Source: Trichomonas vaginalis G3 (taxonomy: Eukaryota; Parabasalia; Trichomonadida; Trichomonadidae). From it: a stretch of DNA of 64,000 nucleotides. Under the pieces are notes generated by a model. That model was not told the DNA's origin. It did no database searches and saw nothing but the letters and a program-made list of their open reading frames with translations. Positions 30,468-40,636 of this stretch are shown here, piece after piece (the first letter of the stretch is position 1; every line of letters begins with the position of its first letter). The translations under genes were made by a program, and so were the position numbers. The stretch covers positions 28,907,896-28,971,895 of the forward strand of contig NC_067206.1 in NCBI RefSeq assembly GCF_026262505.1, in the 5' to 3' direction.

Positions 30468-31808
30468 TTATTCTACAGAATCCGAAGTACTGGAGTCAAA
30501 GTCTGGGTTAATAGAATTCGCTACGAAATCATTTCCGAGTTCTTGGTTTTTAGATGAAAACAGGCTAATAAATATGTTCAAATCAGATGCTGGGAGGGTT
30601 AAGAAATTACATGAAACAATGAAAAAGAAATGCGTTATATAAACTAAAATATTGGATTGAATTAATGTGAATCGCTCATTGATATCATCTATTTTGAAAG
30701 AAATAAAAAGCAAAAACCCGAAAATCATGGCAGCAATGTGTTGAATCTTTGGGTTATTTTTCAAAATTTGGATAAATAAAACAATACTCCATATTTGAAA
30801 TATGTACGTTAGTATCCTGGATAATCCTATCAATTCTTCACTTGGATTTTCTAAATCTGTTTTTGCAATTAAATTTGAACTCAATTTGCATGACGTAATG
30901 TAAATGTCTAAGGTTATTTTGATAAGGAACAGTATTATCTTTAAGATTGGATACATTCGTTGTTTGTTCTGGTTCTGATATCTAATGAATTCAAATACTT
31001 CAAGCGAGTAAACAAAAATATATGACTTGTAAAGTATTTTGAACAGTTGTTGCATTATCACGAATACCATATGGGGTCTCATGATTTGTAAAATAAAGAA
31101 AGGATCAAAAGCAAATAAAGCAACGATGCTAAGGGCAAGGGTTGCTCTATTAATTAGCTGAAAATTTGATGATCTCATATATTTGATGTAGTGAATCAAA
31201 ATAAAAGAAAGAAGGATCTGAAAAAATATTATCAGAGTAATTTCAGTTTTGATATAAAGAGGATTCGCTTCTTCTGTAATTATTGCTGTATCTACTATAT
31301 TTGGATCAGAATTTATGTCATATTTGAGAGTAAAAGAATCAAAATCTGTTACTAATTCTTTATGAAGTAAAACTGCTCGGGAAGTGCTTTGATTATTTAA
31401 AAATGAGAATGCTAAAGTTTTCGCATTGTAATAGAGATCGATTATGTCGGAACGACGATTTAGAGTTATAGAGTAGTTTAAACTTGCTGAAATTTGGGTG
31501 GATGAACAACCATTAGGCTTATGAATGAATAAATATAAATTAATGAAACTATTTGCAGGACGTATATGGGAAATAGAATGAACAATATCTGAACTAAAGA
31601 TGTCGTCACTAAAATAATGATTCGTATGTGATGTTGTAGATGATGGTCCAGTAAATTTAAATAGAATTGAAAAGCAAAAGAATCCTAAATATAGAAAAAA
31701 GAAATGCTTGAAGAAATTGAAAGTAATCGCATCAATTAGTAGGAGGCATCCAGAGCCTGAAGATGTGGTAACATCTAAATCTATCAAATCATCATTGTTT
31801 AAGTTCAT
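30468..31808 (-). CDS. Seven-TM membrane protein with GOLD-like ectodomain (446 aa), Wntless/TMEM181-like
   Basis: An N-terminal anchor (about residues 30-53, FFFLYLGFFCFSILF) is followed by a 150-residue extracytoplasmic domain rich in beta strands, with SFINLYLFIHKPNG. Seven hydrophobic segments come next: TLIIFFQILLSFILIHYI, ALSIVALFAFDPFFI, SYIFVYSLEVF, IILFLIKITLDIYI, YIFQIWSIVLFIQIL, IAAMIFGFLLFIS and ILVYITHFFFIVSC. The tail is polar. This plan is that of the GOST/Wntless-like transmembrane family, which in other eukaryotes acts in Golgi or endosomal cargo traffic. An Inr-type TCACA lies about 33 bases upstream (31841-31845, minus strand). It sits inside the 7-kb TIR element and appears intact, so it looks like captured or carried cargo. 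The family call is by layout only. Confidence 0.5.
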   Translation of the reverse strand: MNLNNDDLIDLDVTTSSGSGCLLLIDAITFNFFKHFFFLYLGFFCFSILFKFTGPSSTTSHTNHYFSDDIFSSDIVHSISHIRPANSFINLYLFIHKPNGCSSTQISASLNYSITLNRRSDIIDLYYNAKTLAFSFLNNQSTSRAVLLHKELVTDFDSFTLKYDINSDPNIVDTAIITEEANPLYIKTEITLIIFFQILLSFILIHYIKYMRSSNFQLINRATLALSIVALFAFDPFFILQIMRPHMVFVIMQQLFKILYKSYIFVYSLEVFEFIRYQNQNKQRMYPILKIILFLIKITLDIYITSCKLSSNLIAKTDLENPSEELIGLSRILTYIFQIWSIVLFIQILKNNPKIQHIAAMIFGFLLFISFKIDDINERFTLIQSNILVYITHFFFIVSCNFLTLPASDLNIFISLFSSKNQELGNDFVANSINPDFDSSTSDSVE

Positions 31809-32554
31809 TTATCTCCACAAAAGAAATTAATCAGGGATTTTGTGAAATTAAAGTAGAGAATCGCTTTTTCAATTGTAAAATTTATGAATTGTTATATTTA
31901 TTAATCAAAATATCAAAATCTGAAATTGATCAAAAGAATGGACATAAAATTTGAGGGCATGGAAAGAAATTTTTTGGATCTAAGTGTATGTGTTTATAAA
32001 TGGAGAAAAATCAAGAGGATTTGAAATGTGGAGTAAAATTTTGAAATAGTTTAGTCGGTTTTTGCATTTATAAAATGTTAGTCACCTTTCTCCTTCCAAA
32101 GTGAAAAAAAATTGTTTAAAATATAAAAAGAATTTTTATTCGCATAGGCGACAAACAAGGATTTATAAATAAATAATGGGGCTTTGAGTATTGATCTGAA
32201 TTGAATCAGATAATTAGCCGTAAAAAATCTTCTAATAACGATTTCTCATGCATGAAAGATGGCTATGAGTGGCGTTAATGAGGGCGTTTGATAATTGGAG
32301 TTGGACATAAAATTTGGAGATCTTAATTTTTGAGAATTTTGGTGCGATCTTACTGGTACAAGCAAGAGTATGGAAGGAGATTGAACTGAGAAAAAAACTA
32401 GAGCATGCAAAAGAATCATGCTACAGCTTAGTTGAATGTCATTTATGCAAATAAAAATATCTTTTTCAAATTTCAAACAAATTTTTGCCACTTTTTGAAA
32501 GAAGATAAGGTAACAAACATTTTAAAATGCAAAACCTAGACTTAAACTATGCCG

Positions 32555-32640
32555 AAATGTGAGCTCACCGTTACGGTTTTTTCTTTGGGGGCGAGCTTGC
32601 GAGCCCCCAAAGAAAAAACCGTAACGGTGACTAACATTTA
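32555..32640. repeat. GC-rich 28-bp perfect palindrome with 10-base loop
   Basis: Arms 32565-32592 and 32603-32630 pair perfectly (TCACCGTTACGG...GGGGGC), and imperfect pairing extends into AAATGT/ACATTT outside. The arms are far richer in GC than the flanks. It lies between two divergently read genes. No gene is seen in the rest of 31809-33243. Confidence 0.9.
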
Positions 32641-33226
32641 GGAAAAATTTTTGGGCAATTGCAAAAATATGTGAAATATGGATCTGGATAAAATGTTCTC
32701 GGGTTTTATGGAGTGTGTCAAAAGTACGTTCTATTCTTCAGAAATTTAGAAACAAGCGTTTGATTATTTTGCAGATAAATATAAATAAATGAAATTAGCA
32801 CAATGAAAAAATTAACATTATCTGAAAAAAACAAGACCGAAATTATTTTGAGAGGAAAGCATAACTCATAAAATTTGATATCATCGTATTTCATATATAA
32901 TTTTTATTGGTGTACAATATTAGTTAGATTTTATTAGCAACGATATAATATTTTTTGAGTGTAAACATTCGGATGATTTATTTTTGAATAAACTTTGTCG
33001 TTGATATTTTAATACTATAATCTGTTTAATAAGCGCGATATAAAATAACTATTTTGTGAGCCTTTTGAATTTTGAAAAATTACTTTGAAAACTTCAAGTT
33101 AAAGTAAATTAGCTGTATATTGGTGTTGATTAGATTTATCAATAAAATTCATGCGTTTGCTTTACTGTGATTAAATTCTGTGCTATGCGTTCAAAAATGT
33201 GTTGAAAAATAGTTCACAAAAATTAA

Positions 33227-33231
33227 TCATA
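33227..33231 (+). promoter_or_regulatory. Inr of the 128-residue gene
   Basis: TCATA 17 bases before the ATG at 33244. A second candidate, TCACA, lies at 33214. Confidence 0.5.
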
Positions 33232-33243
33232 ATCAATCAAGCA

Positions 33244-33630
33244 ATGTTTGATTTCTATCCTCGCCAAGCTCAACTTGTATTTGTTCCACGTGTTCCAGTT
33301 GTTAAAATCGAGGCACCAGTAATACCTCCATGCCCAACACTCAAGTTGAATGTTCCCTCATTCACTTATAATATCCCTAAGATCCAAATAATCCCGTTTG
33401 ATACAAAAATATGCAACGGGGGAAAGTTCTCAACAACAGCTGAAGCAATGGACTTCATTGCTCAGCATTGTTTGAAGTATCACGGACAGATCACCAAGCA
33501 GCTTCTAAAAGCCTATCTTCCTTTGCTCCATGTCTATGATCAATGTGAAGGTGTTTATTCACCTGCAACTCGCTTATCCAGACGCGATTTTGAGGCACAA
33601 TATCGAAGAATCACTCATTCTTCAAACTAA
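33244..33630 (+). CDS. Small host-like protein of unknown function (128 aa)
   Basis: The ATG after the Inr gives MFDFYPRQAQLVF. The first 55 residues are rich in P, V and I with no charge clusters (VPRVPVVKIEAPVIPPCPT). The second half looks globular and helical (TAEAMDFIAQHCLKYHGQITKQLLKAYLPLLH). There is no signal peptide or membrane span. The codon use is more even and GC-richer than the flanks, which supports real coding. No family is recognised. Second passenger of the 7-kb TIR element. Confidence 0.6.
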   Translation: MFDFYPRQAQLVFVPRVPVVKIEAPVIPPCPTLKLNVPSFTYNIPKIQIIPFDTKICNGGKFSTTAEAMDFIAQHCLKYHGQITKQLLKAYLPLLHVYDQCEGVYSPATRLSRRDFEAQYRRITHSSN

Positions 33631-35455
33631 TTTTGCTGCTAGTAATTATCCTGAACTATCTCTCTCTGTTCTTATTATAAATTCATGCTATATAATAAAT
33701 TATTCCATCCGATTTTTCAAATGTTTTATTGGCCAAACAATTTTAGAATAACTGTCGGAATTTAGGTTTTGGTCGAGATCACTGTACTAATGTTGGATAA
33801 TACACAAAAACAAAATTATATTACTCTCAAATTTTATGACACTATTCAAATAATTGAATTTCTAACAATCTTCAGATTTCTCAAAATTATAAATAAAATG
33901 AAAAGCTGTTCTCTCTAAATAAGTAAATATTATTCGATTAATTTTGTCAAAAAAATTCTTATCATGAGATTTCAATTTGATATTGAAAAATTATTTTGAA
34001 ACGTAGAGAAAAATCTTAAAGCATAATTATTAAAATCTATCCTTTGACCTTTGTCTTTTTGTTTAACACTCGCTCTAAATGAAAACTCTTCATATAAAAT
34101 GTATTTTTTGATCCAATAAAGATGCTGTTTGGAGTTATTGATTATACCATGTGATGTATATCTAGTTTCCTATAATACCATCAGCATGCCAAGTTTTCAT
34201 TCACGATGAAAAGATCAATAAAATTATCTGATGTGATGAGATAGCTTGCACGATTAACTATATATATGCCCATATGTGGTTTTGTATTTTTAATTCTTTA
34301 TACTTGATCGTTGTTGAGCAAATAAGCGCATTTGGAGATATGTTGAGAAATGGCTAAATGAAAGTGCTGATTTCATGGTGTGATAGTAGTAATAAACTGT
34401 AAATTTATTACCCTTTTCAGATTTATAAGCTTTGACAACATTGTTTTGAATATGAAGCGTCGATAATTGTCACAGAACAGATATTTTAACATATCTTACA
34501 TATTCATTTTCGGATTCAACTTATTTATGGACTTTATGTGAGTTAAGGGTGCACACGAGAGGATCATGTAAACTTCAGAATTTAGAACCTTATTTTTAGG
34601 CATTATCTTGGCTACCTATTTAGGCTCGAAAAGCAAAAAATATCAAAAAATACAACTTGAGTCCATTATGACCCTTTCATGGAGGTAGTTTTTATCCTCT
34701 AGTATTTTCCCTTTGAATCTCTTTACAATTCGAAATCAAATTCAAACCTCAGTAGAAGAAAGGAAGAATCGACTTACTACGGTTGTAATACGAATAAATA
34801 CATATATTTAATTATTTTTATTTACATAATAATTGTTTGAAGCTCATATTCCATCAAATTTTTAAATAAAAACATTAAAATGTTGAAAATGTTCATATAT
34901 TTTAATAGGGTTTTGGCACTTTATTGAGGAATTACTACATACATAGTCGAACTGAACTTGATATTTTGAAATTTAAATTATTTATCAAAATTAAAATTTA
35001 ACTTGAAATTTATAATTATTTAGTCATATTTTGCATAATTCTAAGTAGATTTTGTAAAAAATCAAGAAAGAAAAATTTTAACGTGCTTTATTTTTTCTTT
35101 TTTATAATAATACATATTATTATATAATTAACATATTCATAATGTTTCACGCTTTCAAAGATATAATCCTCCTCCTCTCAAATAAACGTACATACGGGTG
35201 GCCTCTTTTTTCAAAAAATTAAAATTTGAAATTTTGGGCTCAAATATTAGAGATTTTTTCAACCTTCAACGATATATGTTGTCTATATCAGACCTCCTTT
35301 CTTTTTGATACTTAACATTGTTCCTAAATCTTAGCCGTTAAGGCTGTTCTGAAAATATTTTTTTTTCGAAAAAATTCGCAAAAAATTCTTAAAATTCAAA
35401 AATCCCTTAATTCCTGAGGATTTTGGAAAAAAGTTTTTACATGAACATGTGTATA
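33631..35455. other. Long gene-free stretch inside the 7-kb element
   Basis: AT-rich, no supported frame. It contains one copy of an exact 37-bp repeat (35164-35200, TAATCCTCCTCCTCTC...) whose other copy is at 38067-38103 outside the element. Near 34545 there is TTAAGGGTGCAC, the inverse of the sequence next to that second copy, hinting at scraps of a small repeat family. Confidence 0.5.
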
Positions 35456-36207
35456 TAGGGTTGTTAAAAATATCAAAAATTAGCGTTTTGAAGACACCAT
35501 GGTGTCTTATAATTTTCCCTTCCTTATTGGCGTGTAGAAATAAATGCGCCAATAGATTGAAGAAGAAGAATTGTTTTTCTCTTAATGAACTTTAATCCTT
35601 TTGATATAAGAATATTAAAAACATTAATATAATTTCGATTTCGGAAATTAAATTTCCAAATTTTTTGTCGATTTCGGAAATAACAGGATCCCGCATCCAA
35701 CACGCAACAACAAAACACAAAACACACTTTTTGGTTCTTTCATCGTTTTAATCGTAATTTATGTAATACATGATTTGGATAAATTTTACAAAAATAGAAC
35801 CTATAATATATTCTTTTCAAAGATTCTTGCAAATCATCAAAAATAATTGTATTTTAAAAAACGATCAAATTATCCTTTCTTTATTTTAAACTTAAATTAG
35901 TTTTTATGATTGACTAAAGCAATCATATTTATTCATCATTAAATAAACAAAAAATAATATTTGAGAGTTATTTCAAAAAAAAACACATTGAATTTATTAA
36001 TTTGTCTCAATTTCAGTATTATAAATTTTTATAATTTCAATATTTTGAAATACACTTTTTAATATTTCAATATTTATGATATTTCAATGTATTAAGTGGT
36101 CTCAAATTGAGCTTCTCAAATATAAGTTGGCCTATTCAAATAATAAAATTAAATAATATTTAAAATAATAAATAAAAGTGATTGAGGTCATAGCAAAACG
36201 GCTGTTT
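35456..36207. repeat. Right TIR of the 7-kb element
   Basis: Uninterrupted copy of about 750 bp ending GCAAAACGGCTGTTT at 36207. It carries the single TAATTTCCG site that shows the pre-insertion state of the MULE target. Confidence 0.9.
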
Positions 36208-36249
36208 CAGTCATTAATTCTTAAAAATAAAAGGGTAAAAACTAAATAC

Positions 36250-36560
36250 AATGGGTAAAATTCAATAGTGTCTGTGCTATCGTTCAATTTGAAGGTGTCT
36301 TTTGAAACCGCAAGACACATTGAATTTTTGAATAGTGTATTATGGTTTGACAGACACCAATGAAAAAAATAAAATGATATTTATTTTAAATATATAAGAT
36401 CCTTATATAAAATATAAATATTTTATCGTTTTATTTTCTTGTTTTAGAAATGTTTTTTATTGAAAAATCAATAAAACTAACTCCAAAATAAAATTTTTGA
36501 TTGAAAGACACTATGATGACACCAGGCAAATCTTCCAAGACACCTATCGTCGGGAATCTA
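36250..36560. repeat. Small MITE-like sequence with GTGTCT/AGACAC motifs (tentative)
   Basis: The left side has GTGTCTGTGC and GGTGTCTTTTG with TTCAATTTGAA; the right side has AAAGACACTATG and AAGACACC. The repeated inverted motifs recall MULE-type ends, but clean tips and a target duplication were not found. Confidence 0.3.
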
Positions 36561-36664
36561 ACAACCCTATGTGTATATTATATGAAGTATATTGATAAGG
36601 TAAAAATAGGGCTGTACAAGATTTAAAAAAACATTGCCGGGTTACCGTAGAGGCCTAAAAAAAT

Positions 36665-36702
36665 CGCGCCTCGGCGGCAAGCCGCCTCGGCATTAATAAT
36701 GC
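36665..36702. repeat. GC-rich hairpin
   Basis: GGCGGC-AA-GCCGCC flanked by GCCTC on both sides, in otherwise AT-rich sequence. Unexplained. No gene is seen in 36208-40636. Confidence 0.55.
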
Positions 36703-37446
36703 GCATCTAAATTTTTATATGTCCTTCTTTCTTTTATTTTTCCCTTCCCTTTCTTTTCTTTTTCTTTTTTTTTCCCTCCTCTTGCTCTCATTTACCTTTT
36801 TTTTCCTTTTCTCATCATTTTTCAAAATTTTAAATTTTTATCAAAAATCTTGCCTATAAAAGCAGACTATGGAACCTTCTAATGCCTCTTAATCAATATT
36901 ATACAGCATAAAGCATATTAAATGAAAGTAATTACGTATAAATTTATTTTATTATCTTATTTATTAATTCTTTAGCATGTATTGTTTAATATTAACTTTT
37001 CTGTACATTAAATATGATATCTCCAAAGTATGAATGCCTTGTAACGAAACGAAAACTTAATTTTATGTTGAATATTTGTCACAAACATTAGATTATTAAA
37101 ATATATGTTGGATATCCCTTAGTATGAGACTTCATGACTCTTGTAGTCTAACGTGAGCTTTGGATTGCAAGCTCTGTGGTTAACGAACATAAATTAATTG
37201 TAAAGTTTTCAAAATTTTTCATCGTTTCTATCAGCATCTATTTTTCCTTTAAAATAATATATTTGTATGAATACAATATTTAGTAATTTTTTTATTTCCC
37301 ATAATTTCATTCAAAATTTCAGAAAAAATTAATTTCTATTCAATATTATTTCAGCTTCAAAACACTTCATTCTTATAGATGTTGATTCACTAAAGTGTGA
37401 TACTCAATGTCTTATTTCAATGAAAATTGTTCTGCAAATTTATTTC

Positions 37447-37765
37447 ACTTTTGACCTCACTTTTTCCGTAATTCAATTTTTTACTTTTAATATTTTAGAT
37501 CTTCATAATATCATTTGAAAAATTAACCATATAAAAAAATCAAGTTAACAATTCACTTTTTCCGTAATTCAAAAATCAAAAATATAAATAATATATCTTT
37601 TTATCAAATATTATTATTATATTCTATGAAAAATGAGGTCCGGAAATTTTGCGGATTCCCGTAACTCAATTTTACGGAAAAAGTGCAGTAAACTATTCAA
37701 AATACGGAAAAATTGGTGTAAACTAATGATTTTACGGTAAAATCACGGAAAGTCCCGGAAGAATA
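37447..37765. repeat. Foldback remnant with TTTTTCCGTAA motifs
   Basis: CACTTTTTCCGTAATTCA occurs at about 37453 and 37552. Its inverse TTACGGAAAAAGTG is at about 37671, with further TACGGAAAAA copies to 37765. Probably a worn MITE. Confidence 0.4.
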
Positions 37766-38066
37766 TATGTGCCTATATGAAATTATACAAAAATGAATCA
37801 AACGCATTTTAAAAGATTGTTCTTGTATTATAAATGCTATTCGCAGATTTATTAGTTGAAGAAAATTACCAAATTTTTGCCGATTTACAAAAAATGATTT
37901 ACAAAGCATATTTTTATAAGGCTTTAAAAATCTTTAAAATGTGACCGGTGACGGAAATCCATGGTAACCAACCGCGGTTCCCGTTTGGAATGCCATAGGT
38001 AAAAATCAAATTTTATTGTATATTCATCGAGAAAATAAACTAACGAATCCCTCAAAATTGAGAGGG

Positions 38067-38103
38067 TAATCCTCCTCCTCTCAAATAAACGTACATACGG
38101 GTG
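38067..38103 (+). repeat. 37-bp repeat, second copy
   Basis: Exact direct copy of 35164-35200, followed here by CACCCTTAA. Confidence 0.8.
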
Positions 38104-38651
38104 CACCCTTAAATTTTATTGAATTTCAAATCAATCATAAACACCCATATGAAGTCACATCGATCGACATAAATTCTTCCGCAAAGAAGAAGTTGTAATA
38201 AACAAAAATTCATCAAAAGTGACAGCTCTCAATTTTTTTGACATTTGTAAATTCTAAATTGAATGAGAAAAATGAAATAATACTAAGCATAATACAATAT
38301 TCTAGATTTAATTATAATTAGGAAAAAGTTAGTTTTGAGAGTACTTTTCATAGGCATATAGAATGAAATCTTCTGAAAAATAATATCACATAAACTCATA
38401 TTATTTTCTAATATCTAACTATTTTATATAAAAATCAAATTCAATGATCTTAAAAGCGAAGGATAAACCTCAAAATTTACGAATATAATGAGTGGGAATA
38501 TAATGCTTATCTATCATAAAACCATATGAAATATCAATTTTTGCTTTACGCCTAATTTTTGACGACAATTAGCAAAAAATGTTAAATGTTAACACTCAGT
38601 CCATTTGAATATGAAAAATAAAATTGACTTTGATTAAATGTTTTTATTTAT

Positions 38652-39005
38652 CATGCAATTCTTCTTGCGACCAAAGATTTGAATAAAGTTCAAAAAATAA
38701 GATAGCTTAAAAAATAATATACGGTAGTGTTTACTAATAGATGAATAGTATATAAATTCTATTAAAATGGATTTGATCCAAAAAAATATATAAAATTTGA
38801 TCATAAATAAAATCGTTTTAAATTACTTCTTCATTTAAATTATAACAATTATTTTTGGTTTTATATTTTTTTGGATCAAATCCATTTTAATAGAATTTAT
38901 ATACTATTCATCTATTAGTAAACACTACCGTATATTATTTTTTAAGCTATCTTATTTTTTGAACTTTTATTCAAATCTTTGGTCGCAAGAAGAATTGTTG
39001 CATGC
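38652..39005. repeat. Foldback element with 135-bp arms
   Basis: Arms 38652-38790 and 38867-39005 pair almost perfectly around a loop of about 75 bases. The tip reads GCATGCAATTCTTCTTGC. Confidence 0.88.
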
Positions 39006-39944
39006 TAAGTTCGGTCAACGATAGAAATTGAGTGAAAATTAATCGTCGAGGAAGTACGATTATGTAAAGTAAAAAAATGTTGTGGGATTTTTAATATTAT
39101 ATATTATTTTACAATAAAATTTTTTTGAGTCATTTTAAGAAGCACATATAATTTTTTGAATTTAAAAATTAAAGTAGTGTCAAACGAATTTATCACTTAA
39201 TTTAATACTCAGATTTCTTAAAATTAATGAAAAAAGGTTTTCTGAGAACTTTTGAGAATGGTTTTCAAATTCCATTATTGAAAATATATAGGTATTGTAT
39301 GAAATTCAAACTCTATATTTATTAAAATTCTAAATTTTTAATAAAATAACTTTTCAGAGGAATATGATTTTGGAATGGTGATTAATAAGTATAAAAATGT
39401 CTACGATTTTAAGGAGGGAATTGTTCCTTATGAGGTATACATCATAACTATATACCTCATAAGGAACAATTCCCTCTTGATAGCTGGGAAACTTTCTCTG
39501 AATAACTTATCATTTGGAGAAAGTTTCCCAGCTATCTATTAGAAACTAAAGGCTGTGAGCACTAATATATAATCAGTGCCTCATAGCCTTTAGTTTCTTA
39601 TTAAAAACGAGAAAACTTGTTCGAAATGATAAACAATTTCGAACAAGTTTTCTCGTTTTAAGGAGGGAATTGTTCCTTATGAGGTATATACATCATAACT
39701 ATATACCTCATAAGGAACAATTCCCTCTTGATATCCTGGATATTTTTGAATATATTTTTTTAATTAAAGTTCTCAAAAGTATTATCAAAAGTGATTTTTT
39801 AAAAAATATCTCCAATTAATTAATTAATTAAAAGTATTATATTTTTAAAATTAAATAGTTTTTCAATTTTTTTGAAGGAATTGAGATACTTCCCACGACA
39901 ATAAAATTGAGAGGTTTACATTATGACTGATCTTAGCATGCAAC
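38998..39944. mobile_element. Small non-autonomous TIR element holding the hairpin cluster
   Basis: Tips TTGCATGCTAAGTTCGGTCA and, inverted, TTGCATGCTAAGATCAGTCA (18 of 20 match). Weaker inverted similarity continues for about 45 more bases (TTAATCGTCGAGGAAGTA against TTATTGTCGTGGGAAGTA). No coding capacity. Confidence 0.55.
39411..39729. repeat. Cluster of five long hairpins in 320 bp
   Basis: H1 39411-39478, H2 39479-39536 (20-bp perfect arms), H3 39539-39600 (about 24-bp arms with one bulge), H4 39604-39659 (24-bp perfect arms), H5 39660-39729. H5 is a copy of H1 with a 2-base change in the loop side. Loops are 8-18 bases. The four stem sequences are unrelated to each other, and spacers are 0-3 bases. 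The hairpins touch end to end. Could be a precursor of small RNAs or a structural array. Confidence 0.93.
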
Positions 39945-40636
39945 AAGCAAAAATTGATATTTCATATGGTTTTATGATAGATAAGCATTATATTCCCACT
40001 CATTATATTCGTAAATTTTGAGGTTTATCCTTCGCTTTTAAGATCATTGAATTTGATTTTTATATAAAATAGTTATATATTAGAAAATAATATGAGTTTA
40101 TGTGATATTATTTTTCAGAAGATTTTGTGTTCTTCTTCAAAATTCTATTTTTTTATTAAAAAGAATCTTTACAAAATATACATTTACTTTAATTAATATT
40201 TAAAAACGTGCTCTATCAAAAGTTCCAAAAATTCAATATTTTAGCTTTTCTGAGGTGTCACTTTTGATGAATTTCTATTTACAACAAAGTTGATTATTCC
40301 AATTTGAATTCTCTAACTTAATATTTTATGAAAATCCAAAATTTCTCTATTGAGGAAGTTTTCTGTAAAGTTTATCACTAATCATCTATTAAATTAATAT
40401 TTCCTGTATTTAGATTTTCCAAAAAATATTCAAAAAACTAAAAATAACCAATATCTTCTACATTTTTTAATTTATATTTCTTGATTCGGAATTTTGAAGG
40501 GGACATAATTTTTCCACAATTCTCTTTGACTTACAATAATTAATATAATTTTAATTAAATTAGCTCATAACGTCCAATTACCAAAAGTGACATTCAACCG
40601 CTCTGATTGAGAAGTGTGGCCGAACCCTTTTGTTCA

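Larger units (their letters stand above)
23494..36207. mobile_element. TIR element of 7 kb (plus nested MULE) carrying host-like genes
   Basis: Ends are perfect inverts beginning AAACAGCCGTTTTGC. The left TIR is 23494-24060 plus 29781-29966 (split by the MULE), the right TIR 35456-36207. The two copies differ by only a few bases over about 750 bp. Between them lie a seven-TM protein gene (-) and a 128-residue gene (+). No transposase, polymerase or integrase is seen inside, so it depends on another element or is a gene-capturing derivative (Pack-MULE-like). No clear target duplication is visible: flanks read CTGCCTCC and CAGTCATT. Without the MULE the element is about 7.0 kb. Confidence 0.72.
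38190..40290. repeat. Nested foldback structure, 2.1 kb
   Basis: Several inverted pairs share one centre region. Outer: AAATTCATCAAAAGTGACA near 38203 and its inverse near 40259. Next: long arms of about 180 bp at 38366-38552 and 39946-40125. Inside lie the foldback 38652-39005, the small TIR element 38998-39944 and the five-hairpin cluster. No reading frame is supported. Confidence 0.8.

Noticed and set aside
30415-30642. Plus-strand frame overlapping the end of the seven-TM gene
   Set aside because: Antisense shadow of the real gene.
32246-32491. 81-codon frame upstream of the seven-TM gene
   Set aside because: No Inr, no family, composition like the non-coding flanks.
35331-35727. Short minus-strand frames within the right TIR of the 7-kb element
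   Set aside because: Cys/Phe-rich low-complexity translations, with no promoter motif; the left TIR copy does not preserve them as a gene.
39411-39729. Hairpin cluster read as tRNA or snoRNA genes
   Set aside because: No A/B box, no C/D box pairs, and the stems are far longer and more perfect than in those RNAs.
40607-40636. Upstream TTG as start of uS5
   Set aside because: The ATG at 40637 gives the expected N-terminal end; the extra residues resemble no uS5 protein.
36208-40636. Hidden protein gene in the long gap
   Set aside because: Only short frames of low-complexity composition were seen; structure here is repeats and foldbacks.
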